Assembly: GCF_000317535.1 (NCBI RefSeq)
Contig: NC_019757.1
Location: forward strand, 3,612,501-3,676,500
Origin: Cylindrospermum stagnale PCC 7417
Lineage (GTDB): Bacteria; Cyanobacteriota; Cyanobacteriia; Cyanobacteriales; Nostocaceae
Direction: 5' to 3'
DNA length: 64,000 nt
Positions 46,142 to 55,200 of this stretch are shown in pieces. Within the stretch, counting starts at the first letter, position 1, and every line of letters starts with the position of its first letter. The notes under the pieces were generated by a model. It had not been told where the DNA came from, searched no databases, and saw only the letters and a list, made by a program, of their open reading frames with translations. The translations under genes were made by a program, and so were the position numbers.

Positions 46142-46201
46142 GCATTAAATTTAGGGCAAATAGAATGTTTTAAATTTGATAACATTTAATTTAGTGCAAA
46201 T
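46142..46201. promoter_or_regulatory. Candidate toxin-antitoxin operator repeats
   Basis: Two near-identical direct repeats, GCATTAAATTTAGGGCAAAT (46142-46161) and ACATTTAATTTAGTGCAAAT (46182-46201), 40 bp apart, end 19 bp before the antitoxin start. Phd/YefM antitoxins repress their own promoter by binding such repeats; binding here is inferred. Confidence 0.5.
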
Positions 46202-46220
46202 TAAATGCATAATCAAAGCA

Positions 46221-46511
46221 ATGCTAAACATCATTCGAGATATTCACTCTCTTTCTAGCTTCAAGCGCAACACATCTGAATTTCTTCAGCAGATGAAGCA
46301 AACGGGACAACCTGTTGTACTAACTGTAAATGGTAAAGCAGAGTTGGTTGTTCAGGATGCTGAGTCGTATCAGAAGCTTTTGGAACTGCTGGAACAGTTG
46401 GAAACAATTGCGGGAATTAGAAAGGGGTTAGAGGATATAGACGCAGGTAAGACAAGACCTGTTGAAGAATTTGAGCGAGAAATGCAGCAAAAATATGGCA
46501 TTTCAAGTTAG
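46221..46511 (+). CDS. Phd/YefM-type antitoxin
   Basis: 96 residues from the ATG at 46221. The N-terminal Phd fold is RDIHSLSSFKRNTSEFLQQMKQTGQPVVLTVNGKAELVVQDAESYQKLL; the rest is the helical toxin-binding tail (IRKGLEDIDAGKTRPVEEFE). It neutralises the downstream ParE-type toxin and probably represses the operon. The two genes overlap by 17 bp. A longer frame upstream of the ATG runs into the promoter repeats and is not used. Confidence 0.92.
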   Translation: MLNIIRDIHSLSSFKRNTSEFLQQMKQTGQPVVLTVNGKAELVVQDAESYQKLLELLEQLETIAGIRKGLEDIDAGKTRPVEEFEREMQQKYGISS

Positions 46512-46824
46512 AACAACCGAGGCTGCGGATGCTCAAATTGAGGCAGCATATTTGTGGCTGAGAGATTACAACCCAGCCTATGCAGATCAATGGTTTAGAG
46601 GATTGATGAATGCAATCGCCTCTCTTCAGGAAAAACCTCGTCGCTGTGCATTAGTTTCAGAACGTGAAGTATTTTCTGAGGAAGTACGCCAACTCTTTTA
46701 TGGGAAGTCAAGAAGTACCTACCGGATTTTGTTCGCAATTCGGGATGACACTGTTTATGTGCTTTATGTGCGCCATAGTTCACAAGCACTCTTGACGACT
46801 GATGATGTTGATAAGGACGAATGA
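46495..46824 (+). CDS. ParE/RelE-superfamily toxin
   Basis: 109 residues from the ATG at 46495 (MAFQVRTTEAADAQIEAAYLWL). The fold is that of ParE/RelE toxins, with RCALVSEREVFSEEVRQLFYGKSRSTYRILFAIRDDTVYVLYVRHSSQ as the C-terminal beta sheet and conserved R and H. It either poisons gyrase (ParE) or cuts mRNA (RelE). Coupled to the Phd-type antitoxin by a 17-bp overlap. A stabilising or abortive-infection module. Confidence 0.9.
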   Translation: MAFQVRTTEAADAQIEAAYLWLRDYNPAYADQWFRGLMNAIASLQEKPRRCALVSEREVFSEEVRQLFYGKSRSTYRILFAIRDDTVYVLYVRHSSQALLTTDDVDKDE

Positions 46825-46891
46825 TAGTGTTATTAGTCGCTTAGAAGTGGGAATACTTGAAGAAAGTATAAACTTCTCACCACTACTGACA

Positions 46892-48469
46892 ATGACACAG
46901 CCAAATACTATAGAACTTGCAAAGCAGGGTGATACAGATGCGATTAATACTCTGGTAAATGAGTGGTTAAACTCGCCCAGTATTAAGACAAAAACCACTC
47001 TAAAACAAGATTGTCTACAAATAATGCTGGAATCGGCCAAAGTTCCAGAGCAGCAATCATTAGTTCCACTGATTCGTGATGCATTAATGAATTTAAATAT
47101 TCAATCTATTACAAAAGTCAAAATATATGGAAGAGAGACAGGAGAAGATTTTCCAGATTGGCAACAAGAATTTGAGTTAGAAGTAAAACTCAATTCCTCT
47201 TTGTCACTACCTCAAACAGACGGTAAATTATCTGTTCAAAAACCATCTTTTTTCAATTCGCTGTTTGGGGCTATAGCAGGAACCGCCGGGGCAGTTGGCG
47301 GGGCTGCGGCTCAAGCTGGACAAGCTGTTGCAGGGGCTGCTGTAGGCATCGGTGGGGCCATAACAGAAACTGCGGGAACAGTTGGCGGCGCTGTTGTAGG
47401 AGCTGCTGAAGGTATTGGTGGGACTATAGCAGGAACCGCTGGAGCAGTTGGCGGCGCTGCTGTTCAAGCTGGACAAGTTGTTGCAGGGGCTGCTGTAGGC
47501 ATCGGTGGGGCTATTGGTGGCGCAGCTTTACAAGCAACACAAATAGTAGGGCAAGCACTAGCAATTGTTGGTAATAATCCCCAGTTGCAAACAGCGGTCA
47601 AATCTCTAAATAAGGACTGGTTGAATCCTTTAATTCAACAGGTTGATTTGGTTAAAGCCGAGGCTATAGTCAGAGATTTACAGCAAAAATATCCAAATGA
47701 ACAACCAGCAGAGATCGCCCATCATCTCATGCTAGGAAAAGCTGTTGAAGCAGGAGGAACAGGGCTTGTTAGTAGTGTTGTACCAGGACAAGCAGCACTA
47801 ATGTTTGCAGTAGATTGGGCTGCTACAGCTGCATTATCGGCGGAGTTAGTTTATCAAATTGCTGCTGCCTATGGGCTGGATTTACAAAATTCAGAGCGGA
47901 AAGGTGAAGTAGTGGCAATTTTTGGTTTAGGATTAGGTGGAAAAACAGCAATTAAAGCTGGTTTGGGTTTGTTGCGAAACCTGCCAGTTGCAGGAGCAGT
48001 AATTGGTGCTAGTTCAAATGCAGTAATGATCTATGCATTAGGTTATGCAGCTTGTAAATTTTATGAGGCAAAGCAGAATCCATTAACTTTAGAAGCAACC
48101 TTGATAGATGCTCAAGCAGAGAGCGAAAAATATCTCGAAGCTGCTATTTCTCAAGAGAAGATCATGGATCAAATTCTAGTTCATGTTGTGTTAGCAGGTA
48201 ATCCAGATAAATCTTGGGAGGATATTTTGCCAGAATTACAAGCTGCTAACCTTAGCCCTGCCTCAATTGAGGAAATTGCCACTCACATCAAATCACCACC
48301 ATCTTTAGAAAGATTACTTGAGCAAATTAATAGTGATTTTGCTGTACCTTTACTAGCCCAATGTGAAAAAATTGCTAATTTAGATGGGGTAATTACACCT
48401 GAAGAATCTAATGTCATAGAAGCTATTAACCAAAAGTTAAATTATTTATTGTTTAGCGACATTAAATGA
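46892..48469 (+). CDS. Gly/Ala-repeat membrane protein with DUF697-like and TerB-like regions
   Basis: 525 residues from the ATG at 46892. Order: N-terminal helical domain with a KVKIYGRETGEDFPDWQQEF block (1-110), a Gly/Ala/Val repeat region (about 120-230), a four-helix hydrophobic part resembling DUF697/YcjF (about 290-400: VSSVVPGQAALMFAVDWAATAALSAELVYQIAAAYGLDL, AVIGASSNAVMIYALGYAA), and a C-terminal TerB-like motif (ANLDGVITPEESNVIEAI). The Gly-rich part is built from a 93-bp DNA duplication. Possible membrane-associated stress or tellurite-type protein; no firm function. Not obviously part of the toxin-antitoxin operon despite the 67-bp gap. Confidence 0.7.
   Translation: MTQPNTIELAKQGDTDAINTLVNEWLNSPSIKTKTTLKQDCLQIMLESAKVPEQQSLVPLIRDALMNLNIQSITKVKIYGRETGEDFPDWQQEFELEVKLNSSLSLPQTDGKLSVQKPSFFNSLFGAIAGTAGAVGGAAAQAGQAVAGAAVGIGGAITETAGTVGGAVVGAAEGIGGTIAGTAGAVGGAAVQAGQVVAGAAVGIGGAIGGAALQATQIVGQALAIVGNNPQLQTAVKSLNKDWLNPLIQQVDLVKAEAIVRDLQQKYPNEQPAEIAHHLMLGKAVEAGGTGLVSSVVPGQAALMFAVDWAATAALSAELVYQIAAAYGLDLQNSERKGEVVAIFGLGLGGKTAIKAGLGLLRNLPVAGAVIGASSNAVMIYALGYAACKFYEAKQNPLTLEATLIDAQAESEKYLEAAISQEKIMDQILVHVVLAGNPDKSWEDILPELQAANLSPASIEEIATHIKSPPSLERLLEQINSDFAVPLLAQCEKIANLDGVITPEESNVIEAINQKLNYLLFSDIK
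47267..47512 (+). repeat. Two ~93-bp coding duplications
   Basis: Bases 47267-47360 and 47419-47512 are about 90% identical and encode the same AGTAGAVGGAA...QAG...VAGAAVGIGGA segment; a shorter partial copy lies between them. Confidence 0.85.
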
Positions 48470-48659
48470 AGGTAGGATTTCTATGGAATAAGCTAATCAA
48501 GCGATCCGCTTTCTCAACACTACAGAAGTGTGATCGCCCTACATCATCCCCCAACTATCTAAAAAGATATTGACATTGATTAAATTTATTTAGCACTTAA
48601 CCGATTTTATTTAAACAAATTGGTGCGTTACACTATTACTAAAACAGAATATCAACAAG

Positions 48660-49139
48660 ATGTCCAAGTTTCGCAAGGTTTTAAAAACTGCCTTAGTCAA
48701 TTTTTCTATATTTGCATTAACATATGCATACTTCTCTCAATCCGTATCGGCTGGTACACCATTCTATGATGGTAACTGTCGTACATACGAAAGAACATCA
48801 GATAATTTCAAAATGCCAGCAGTTGATACAGCAGATTTACTCACCAGAAAGCATTTTATTACTAATCGAAAAGAATATTTTTTAACTGTGGTGCATTTTC
48901 AGGATGGTACAGCAGTTTTATGTATTACTCAATCTAATTATCGCTATATGAAAAAACTGAATAATGTTCAAAAAATTCAAGGTCAGATTATTTACCAAGT
49001 AGTCCAAAAAACTAAAAGAAATGCTACATTTCTGATTACTCTTAAAGAGCGTAACCGCTCAAATGTACCGATAACAGTTTATCATCTAAATCTGAATAAC
49101 CCTGATAAACCAGTGGTAACGCTAGTGAAGAGACGTTAG
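48660..49139 (+). CDS. Secreted hypothetical protein
   Basis: A 159-residue protein with a clear Sec signal peptide (KFRKVLKTALVNFSIFALTYAYFSQSVSA, cleavage likely after SVSA at about residue 31). The mature part is ~128 residues, basic and beta-rich (DGTAVLCITQSNYRYM, ATFLITLKERNRS), with two cysteines, C39 and C113, that may form a disulfide. I recognise no family. AT-rich orphan downstream of the repeat-rich membrane protein. Confidence 0.7.
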   Translation: MSKFRKVLKTALVNFSIFALTYAYFSQSVSAGTPFYDGNCRTYERTSDNFKMPAVDTADLLTRKHFITNRKEYFLTVVHFQDGTAVLCITQSNYRYMKKLNNVQKIQGQIIYQVVQKTKRNATFLITLKERNRSNVPITVYHLNLNNPDKPVVTLVKRR

Positions 49140-49368
49140 AAATTTGAAACGGTTACAAGTACTTGATAGGTAGCAGAAGGTGCAGATTCACTATTACTAC
49201 CTTTTGGATTGGAGATGATTAAACTTGCCAACAGGTTTAATTAAAATCTTAAATTAATCCGAATAAACTGATTAGCCAGGTTTATCAGTAACATTTATGA
49301 CTGTATTTGAGAGACTCAACAAACTATTAGTAAGTTAAGTCTACATCAAATATAAATAGGAGAATATT

Positions 49369-49563
49369 TTGCCCAAAAATTTGGTAGCTTTTATAGCTAG
49401 TTTTATTTTTAGCATTGTAGCTATAATTGTGATTCAATGGCTGATTAAATTCTTCAATATTCCTGCGTTTACTAGTGTTAGTATTGCTTTATTTTGCAGC
49501 TACAGCTTGATTATTTTTAGTTTAATATATAATTTTCTATTTAAAAATAAGATAAATAAATAA
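49369..49563 (+). CDS. Small two-helix membrane protein
   Basis: A 64-residue ORF from TTG 49369, preceded by AGGAG. Two hydrophobic helices (VAFIASFIFSIVAIIVIQWLI and SVSIALFCSYSLIIFSLIYNFLF) are joined by a short KFFNIPAF turn, with a Lys-rich C-terminus. No family recognised. The codon composition is AT-rich like the preceding orphan. The start codon is unusual and the gene needs transcript support. Confidence 0.5.
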   Translation: MPKNLVAFIASFIFSIVAIIVIQWLIKFFNIPAFTSVSIALFCSYSLIIFSLIYNFLFKNKINK

Positions 49564-49634
49564 ACCAAGCATCCGTGATAGAGAAAATCCAAATGCCTCA
49601 ACCAGCGTGACTAGTTGATTAAAAGTGGTAATTC

Positions 49635-49652
49635 GTGCGTTAGGGAACGCAC
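49635..49652. repeat. Short hairpin repeat GTGCGTT-AGGG-AACGCAC
   Basis: A perfect 7-bp stem in the gap before cinA; it belongs to the GTGCGTTA-type dispersed repeats of Nostoc. An adjacent AGGCGA/TCGCCT dyad brackets 49671-49698. Confidence 0.7.
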
Positions 49653-49702
49653 GCTACGGGTAAAATGCGTAGGCGAAGCCCGTCATAGACATCGCCTATC
49701 CC

Positions 49703-50953
49703 CTACCTCGTCAACAACCGCCGGCGCAAATTATCCAAAGCTGCATTTGCACTCACATGACGAGTTAAAGCACGTCCCCGGATAGTCCCAAAGCGATACT
49801 CAAAACTGGTCACTTCATCCTTTGGCCCCGCTAAACCGACATATACCAAACCCACCGGCTTCTCATCAGTTCCCCCAGTCGGGCCAGCAATTCCCGTAAT
49901 ACTTAATCCCCAAGTAGTCGAGAGACGGGTTTTTACCCCAATGGCCATCTGTTCAGCTACAGTCGCACTCACAGCCCCAAATTTATCTAAATCTTCTGGG
50001 TTAACCCCCAGCAAACCAACCTTTACCGAATTATCGTAAGAAATTACCCCACCCCAAAAGTATTCAGAACTACCAGAAATCTCTGTCAACATTTGCCCTA
50101 AACCGCCACCAGTGCAGGATTCAGCCACCGATAAGGTTTCCCTTGATATCCGTAACAACTTACCCACCACAGAAGCCAGGGTTTCATTATCAGCACCGTA
50201 ATAATCTAAACCTGCAATATCTATAAGTTGTTTGGCAATTGGTGCAATTAATTCCTCTGCGGCTGCTGCTGAAGTTGCTTTAGCAGAAACTCGCAGCCTG
50301 ACTTCTCCCTTACCTGCATAAGGTGCTACCGTCGGATTAAGTAAATTCAGGTAAGCCGAGACTTTTTCCGCCAAAGCAGATTCACCAATTCCCCAAAATC
50401 TTAAACTCCGGCTGTGAATAATTTCCTGACCCCAACCTTGACTTTTAAGAAAGGGGACTGCTGTTTGTTCCCACATCCGATACATTTCACTAGGAACACC
50501 GGGAAAGGTGAAAATTGTTAAATTTGGTCGGGGTTGCCAAATGATACCGGGTGCAGTACCTGTGGGGTTGGGTAAAACTTTTGCCCCTTGGGGAATTAAG
50601 GCTTGTTTGCGGTTGCTTGGCGTCATTTCCCGACCGCGTTGAGCGAATTTCTCAGCTATATCTTCGATAACTTCTGGGTCTTCTACCAAGGGGACACCAA
50701 AAAAATCGGCGATAGTTTCACAAGTGAGGTCATCTGGTGTGGGGCCAAGACCACCGGTAAAAATAAGAATTTGTACTCTGGAAGCAGCAATTTCTATAAC
50801 TTGCTTGAGTCTTTCTGGATTATCCCCAACCACAGTTTGATAGTAGTGGGGGATGCCTAACTGGGCTAACTGCTGGGCAAGATATTGAGCATTGCTGTTG
50901 AGGATATCTCCTAGCAGCATTTCAGTACCAACACAAATAATTTCTGAACTCAT
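49703..50953 (-). CDS. cinA: CinA, competence/damage-inducible protein (NMN deamidase family)
   Basis: A 416-residue protein with an N-terminal MoaB-like pyrophosphatase domain (CVGTEMLLGDILNSNAQYLAQQLAQLG, TGGLGPTPDDLT) and a C-terminal nicotinamide mononucleotide deamidase domain (SVAESCTGGGLGQMLTEISGSSEYFWGGVISYDNSVKVGLLGV, SITGIAGPTGGT). It recycles NAD by-products. The length is standard for the two-domain form. A MITE-like element lies 43 bp upstream of its start. Confidence 0.95.
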   Translation of the reverse strand: MSSEIICVGTEMLLGDILNSNAQYLAQQLAQLGIPHYYQTVVGDNPERLKQVIEIAASRVQILIFTGGLGPTPDDLTCETIADFFGVPLVEDPEVIEDIAEKFAQRGREMTPSNRKQALIPQGAKVLPNPTGTAPGIIWQPRPNLTIFTFPGVPSEMYRMWEQTAVPFLKSQGWGQEIIHSRSLRFWGIGESALAEKVSAYLNLLNPTVAPYAGKGEVRLRVSAKATSAAAAEELIAPIAKQLIDIAGLDYYGADNETLASVVGKLLRISRETLSVAESCTGGGLGQMLTEISGSSEYFWGGVISYDNSVKVGLLGVNPEDLDKFGAVSATVAEQMAIGVKTRLSTTWGLSITGIAGPTGGTDEKPVGLVYVGLAGPKDEVTSFEYRFGTIRGRALTRHVSANAALDNLRRRLLTR

Positions 50954-50995
50954 CGGATTTAGGAATGGTTAATTGCTAGGAAAAATTATGATTTT

Positions 50996-51143
50996 AGGAC
51001 TTACGCACTATAAAAATTTACCCTCTTTTTAGGCTTTTTTGATGCTGGGAAGCAATCCTACCTGTAGGGTGGGCCAAGAGACGTATTAAAAAACTATTTA
51101 AACTGCCTGAAAAAAGGATAAATTTGTCCTGTGAGTAAGTCCT
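50996..51143. mobile_element. MITE-like element with 39-bp imperfect terminal inverted repeats
   Basis: Terminal repeats 50996-51034 and 51105-51143 match at 31 of 39 positions; the outermost 13 bases are AGGACTTACGCAC and the complement of GTGAGTAAGTCCT (12/13). The ~70-bp centre has no ORF and contains a CCTAC/GTAGG dyad. The AGGACTTACGCA end is one I know as widespread in Nostoc genomes. No transposase gene is present and I see no clear target duplication. Confidence 0.8.
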
Positions 51144-51214
51144 GATTATGTAAGGTTTTTTATTTAAATCCCTTTTCAGGAATCAAACTGGATTCCTATA
51201 TAATTGCTATGTTT

Positions 51215-51970
51215 TTACTCCAACGGGGGCAAATTATTCGGGTCAATACCTTGAGATTGTAAATAAGCAATCAATCGTTCTTTTTGCTGGCGTTCTTGTT
51301 CAGCACGTTGGCGTTCTTGTTCAATTTGTTCCACAGCCCAAGGTAACAAATTCCCCGCTTCATCCCACCAGCGCAACCAATAACCAGGGCGAGTTTCTTT
51401 TGTTCCTTGCCAAGTTCCCAAAAATAAGCCCATTGTCTCAACCCAATGACGGCCGTTTTCATCGGGTTGCTTTAACTCATAGCGTCTATTTTCTAGTTGA
51501 TAAAATTCCAATAAACCGCTATCTGGTTCAAAAATAATGTAGATGGGAACCTGCAAAATTTGCTCGTAGAAAAACCATTTTCCTGGTGGATAAGTTCGCT
51601 TTACTGAATATTCACCCCCTTCTGTGTCGGAGAGAAATTCCATGACAATTTCTGGAATCTCACCTTCTAAATGGGGTGTATAACTTTTGCGATTTCCCAA
51701 AAATTCTTTAACTGATGGGACATAAACCCAGTCAGGTGCTTTGATAATAAATTGCTCGTTGACGGTTGCACAAAGACCAAAATTTGAGGCGATCAACATC
51801 TGGGGTTTGATGAATCCACTAATCTCTAGGCTTTCACGCAAGGCACCAGCTAAAAGTGGTTGACCGGTATTCTCCACTGGTTCATCCTCTAATTGAAAAT
51901 CGTTGGGCAACGCTTCCCAAGAGATTACCAGTTCAGTTAGGGATTTGGCTTCACGGAGTTGGGTTGCCAT
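51215..51970 (-). CDS. Uma2 family endonuclease-like protein with coiled C-terminus
   Basis: 251 residues from the ATG at 51970 (MATQLREAKSLTELVISW); the frame extends to a GTG two codons earlier. The Uma2 core contains VYVPSVKEFLGNRKSYTPHLEGEIPEIVMEFLSDTEGGEYSVK and FYEQILQVPIYIIFEPDSGLLEFYQL, followed by a Glu/Gln/Arg-rich helix (EQIEQERQRAEQERQQKERLIAYLQSQGID) typical of the larger cyanobacterial subgroup. Function unknown; PD-(D/E)XK fold expected. Lies downstream of cinA's upstream region, next to the MITE. Confidence 0.88.
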   Translation of the reverse strand: MATQLREAKSLTELVISWEALPNDFQLEDEPVENTGQPLLAGALRESLEISGFIKPQMLIASNFGLCATVNEQFIIKAPDWVYVPSVKEFLGNRKSYTPHLEGEIPEIVMEFLSDTEGGEYSVKRTYPPGKWFFYEQILQVPIYIIFEPDSGLLEFYQLENRRYELKQPDENGRHWVETMGLFLGTWQGTKETRPGYWLRWWDEAGNLLPWAVEQIEQERQRAEQERQQKERLIAYLQSQGIDPNNLPPLE

Positions 51971-52184
51971 AAACACAGCATGAATTTAAATTTATGCTTT
52001 AATTTTATCTTCATTGCGCTTCCCGTGGGATTGGCATTGGGAAACCGCTGAATAAATTCACACAGTTTGTCAAAAGGACGCTTTATTATCAGCGCTGGGG
52101 GGATAAAAATACATATTTCCTTTTTTGTCCTAAATAAATTCAGTGGTTTTATTGTGAGTTTTGATGGTGTAGTTTTAACGAAAA

Positions 52185-53231
52185 TCAAGACTGTCGAGAA
52201 AGTCTCCATACTCGCCAGATAGCGTAACTTAAAAGTGAGGTGGCGGCACAGGCGTAAGTAATGCCACTAGGGATGCCAGCAATAGCTAAAGCCAAGCTTC
52301 CCACCCACAGAGTTAAAGAGTAAATAAACAAAACTGTTAATCTGTGGGACAAACCTGCCTGTAGCAGACGGTGATGCAAATGGCTTTTATCCGCCACAAA
52401 AGGCGATTTGCCCCGACGTAACCGCGCTAAAATCACGGCTGACATATCAACAATTGGGACTGCCAAAATTAGATAGGGCAATAACACAGCAGTGAAAGCA
52501 GGGATTTTCACTAAACCAATTACACCGACAGCGGCTAGGGTGAACCCCATAAAATAAGCCCCGCCATCTCCCATAAAAATTTGTGCGGGGTTGAAATTAT
52601 AGCGGAGAAAACCTAGGGCGGCACCTGCCAAAGCGGCAGCAATTAGGGCTGCTGCTGGTTGGCGCATAAACAGGGATACCACCAACATCACTACAGCGGC
52701 AATTCCAGATACGCCAGCGGCTAATCCATCTAAACCGTCAATCCAGTTAATGGCATTGACCATCCCCACCAGCCAAATGATTGTGATTGGTAAACTTAGC
52801 CCTGCTAGGTTAACTATGCCGACTGTGGGAACGCTAATAAAATCTATACTTACGCCTGCTTTCCATGCAGCAGATGCCACAATCACTTGCATTAGCAGGC
52901 GTCCTAGGGGAGAGAGGTTTAATAAATCGTCTGCTAAACCGATGAGAAAAAAGCCCACACCTCCTAAAATAACACCCCAAATTTGCCATTCTTTTTCTAG
53001 TGACAAATTGCCAAATCCGCCTAACCACCAGACAATTAATAGGGAGGCAAAAGTACCTGCGAAGATAGAAACTCCTCCCAGGCGAACCATCGGACGTTGA
53101 TGAACTTTGCGATCGCCTGGTTGATCTACTCGTCCGCTTTTGATACCAATGTTTTTGACATCAGGGGTAGTCCAGAGAACGACTACTGCGGCGACTAGGA
53201 AGGCAATCAGATGATAAATCTGAGCAGGCAT
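52185..53231 (-). CDS. WecA/MraY-like polyprenyl-phosphate sugar-1-phosphate transferase
   Basis: A 348-residue membrane enzyme with ten or eleven helices. It has the cytosolic motifs of this family: RPMVRLGGVSIFAG, GLADDLLNLSPLGRLLMQ (Asp pair), NWIDGLDGLAAG, IFMGDGGAYFMGFTL and the His-rich HLHHRLLQAGLSHR. It transfers a HexNAc-1-phosphate to undecaprenyl phosphate, starting a polysaccharide or O-antigen repeat. MraY proper is normally in a mur cluster, so a WecA-like role is more likely. Could start chains for the glycosyltransferases elsewhere in the window. Confidence 0.9.
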   Translation of the reverse strand: MPAQIYHLIAFLVAAVVVLWTTPDVKNIGIKSGRVDQPGDRKVHQRPMVRLGGVSIFAGTFASLLIVWWLGGFGNLSLEKEWQIWGVILGGVGFFLIGLADDLLNLSPLGRLLMQVIVASAAWKAGVSIDFISVPTVGIVNLAGLSLPITIIWLVGMVNAINWIDGLDGLAAGVSGIAAVVMLVVSLFMRQPAAALIAAALAGAALGFLRYNFNPAQIFMGDGGAYFMGFTLAAVGVIGLVKIPAFTAVLLPYLILAVPIVDMSAVILARLRRGKSPFVADKSHLHHRLLQAGLSHRLTVLFIYSLTLWVGSLALAIAGIPSGITYACAATSLLSYAIWRVWRLSRQS

Positions 53232-53369
53232 CAGTATTTTTTTCTAAGTAGTTTGCTAGACAAAAGCGGGTGAGGGCAGTTTCTACCTATATCTACTACA
53301 TTTGGGTCAGTTATCAGCATCGGAATTTGAGATTTTAGACGCTTTCCAAAATCTCAAATCTCAAATTGC

Positions 53370-54653
53370 TTAAGCTAGCACTGGTACGGGAATTTCTAGG
53401 TGAGAATACAAGGGGAAGCGATCGCACAATGCTGCCACCCGTCGCCGACAATCATGGGTAACTGTGTCAGAATCAGGGTCAAGCAGGCGATCGGCAATAA
53501 TATTCCCAATCTCCGCAAATTCTGCAACTCCCAAGCCCCGCGTAGTCATAGCTGGAGAACCCAACCTCAGACCACTAGTAACAAAGGGCGACTGGGGATC
53601 AAAGGGAACTGTATTTTTATTGGCCGTAATATTTATCCCACTCACCAACTGATCTGCCCGCTTACCCGTCATGCCAATAGACTGTAAATCCACTAACATC
53701 AAATGGTTATCAGTGCCATTAGACACTAGTTTTAAGTCTCGGTTTTGCAGTTGAGTTGCCAAGGAACGGGCATTTTCAATCACTTGAGCAGAATAGGTGG
53801 CGAACTCTGGCTTCAAAGCTTCGCCAAAAGCTACTGCCTTACCAGCAATAACATGTTCCAATGGCCCACCTTGAGAACCAGGGAAAACTGATTTATCTAG
53901 CTTTTTACCGAGTTCTGCATCACGGGTCAAGATTAAACCACCCCTAGGGCCGCGTAAAGTTTTATGAGTCGTTGTTGTCACTACATCACAATCAGGAATT
54001 GGATTGGGATGCAGACCAGAAGCCACTAAACCAGCGATGTGAGCAATATCCGCCAGTAAGTAAGCACCGATTTCATCAGCGATGCTGCGAAACTTGCCAA
54101 AGTCAATGACACGGGGATAAGCTGAATAACCACAAATCAGCAGCTTAGGACGCTCCCTTAGCGCCAGCTCGCGAATTTGATCATAATCCAATTGTTCTGT
54201 TTGCTGGTTAACGCCGTAGTGACAAACTTGGAACCATTTACCCGAAACATTTACTGGTGAACCGTGGGTGAGATGTCCCCCATGAGACAAATCCATCCCC
54301 ATGATTTTGTCCCCTGGTTGCAGCAGTGTCAAGAAGACGGCAAAATTCGCTTGTGCCCCAGAATGGGGTTGTACATTGGCATGAGCAGCACCAAACAGTT
54401 GTTTGGCTCGGTCTATCGCCAGTTGCTCAATTTTATCAACAAACTCACAGCCGCCATAGTAGCGTTTACCAGGCAACCCTTCAGCATACTTATTTGTCAG
54501 TACAGAACCTTGGGCCGCCAGCACAGCGGCAGAGGTAAAGTTTTCGCTAGCAATCAACTCTAAGTGGTCACGTTGACGCTGTAGTTCTTGGTTAATTAAC
54601 TCCCCAATCGCAGGATCAGAGGATGTAAGAAAGTCTGAGTTAGTCTTGGTCAC
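53370..54653 (-). CDS. glyA: Serine hydroxymethyltransferase GlyA
   Basis: A 427-residue PLP enzyme that interconverts serine and glycine with tetrahydrofolate, used in one-carbon metabolism and photorespiration. PLP-lysine block: [20 protein letters not shown]. Other blocks are [56 protein letters not shown] and [19 protein letters not shown]. Length typical. Alone on its strand, with a long upstream gap. Confidence 0.97.
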   Translation of the reverse strand: MTKTNSDFLTSSDPAIGELINQELQRQRDHLELIASENFTSAAVLAAQGSVLTNKYAEGLPGKRYYGGCEFVDKIEQLAIDRAKQLFGAAHANVQPHSGAQANFAVFLTLLQPGDKIMGMDLSHGGHLTHGSPVNVSGKWFQVCHYGVNQQTEQLDYDQIRELALRERPKLLICGYSAYPRVIDFGKFRSIADEIGAYLLADIAHIAGLVASGLHPNPIPDCDVVTTTTHKTLRGPRGGLILTRDAELGKKLDKSVFPGSQGGPLEHVIAGKAVAFGEALKPEFATYSAQVIENARSLATQLQNRDLKLVSNGTDNHLMLVDLQSIGMTGKRADQLVSGINITANKNTVPFDPQSPFVTSGLRLGSPAMTTRGLGVAEFAEIGNIIADRLLDPDSDTVTHDCRRRVAALCDRFPLYSHLEIPVPVLA

Positions 54654-55011
54654 TGGAACTATCCTTATGGAAATTTGGACAATGGGTAGATTTTAGTTAG
54701 GTGCAGCACCGAAGTAACCGTCTGATAGTCGATAGTTCAATGTTTTTTGGACTGCTGACTATTGACGTTGATTGGTGGTGACTTATTTATTATTAGATAC
54801 CAGCCTAATTAATGCGTTAATGATCATCGAGCTTCTTCGCAGAGAATATCAAGTTTGACATTCCCTCTCACTAACTTAACGGGGATGCGATCGATCTGGC
54901 TGCCTCTGCTAAAACATTGTGTAAGAATTTATGTATTATTTTTTACTAATATCCTCTGTTCCAAGATATACAACATACAATGAATTAAGGTGTATTTAGC
55001 AATATGAAAGC
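54654..55011. other. Intergenic region upstream of glyA
   Basis: 358 bp with the glyA promoter on the minus strand. No glycine riboswitch core is visible on either strand. A 23-codon ORF (55004-55075, KAIAHIFANKRALVV...) starts just downstream but is too short to support. Confidence 0.55.
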
Positions 55012-55180
55012 TATTGCCCACATTTTTGCCAACAAGAGGGCTTTGGTTGTTTTATTGGCATGTTCCGCCAGATAAAATCGCAGGAGTTGACGACCCGCAG
55101 CCAGCGACTATCCTACCTGACTCTGCTCTTTGGGTGTCTACCAAGCGTGTTCTCTCCGAAGTGGAATGTGGGTAGCAATA
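55012..55180 (+). ncRNA. Candidate structured RNA closed by a 13-bp stem
   Basis: TATTGC-CCACATT (55012-55024) can pair with AATGTGG-GTA-GCAATA (55165-55180), 13 bp with a 3-nt bulge. Inside, GCTTTGGT can pair with ACCAAGC and GCAGGAGT with ACTCTGC, giving a rod with internal loops about 169 nt long, similar in overall shape to 6S RNA. I do not recognise it as a known riboswitch. A 46-codon ORF also covers its 3' two thirds. Confidence 0.35.
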
Positions 55181-55200
55181 AGGATTTACGGAGGGATTAG
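55060..55200 (+). CDS. Possible 46-residue small protein
   Basis: An ATG-initiated frame of 46 codons (FRQIKSQELTTRSQRLSYLTLLFGC..., basic start then a short hydrophobic block ending in Cys) whose TAG lies directly against the ATG of the next small gene, in the same frame. There is no good ribosome binding site. Competing explanation: it is part of a structured leader (55012-55180). Confidence 0.3.
   Translation: MFRQIKSQELTTRSQRLSYLTLLFGCLPSVFSPKWNVGSNKDLRRD

Noticed and set aside
51937-52209. 90-codon ORF between the Uma2 and WecA-like genes
   Set aside because: It overlaps both neighbours' ends on the same strand and has a Lys/Phe-rich composition typical of AT-rich intergenic DNA.
54654-55011. 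Possible glycine riboswitch before glyA
   Set aside because: No glycine-aptamer core is visible on the minus strand.
55012-55180. Cobalamin or glutamine (glnA/Downstream-peptide) riboswitch
   Set aside because: A GCAGCCAG...CCTGAC string vaguely recalls a B12 box and CTCCGAAGTGG recalls GACGGAAGTAGG, but the defining bases and surrounding helices are missing.
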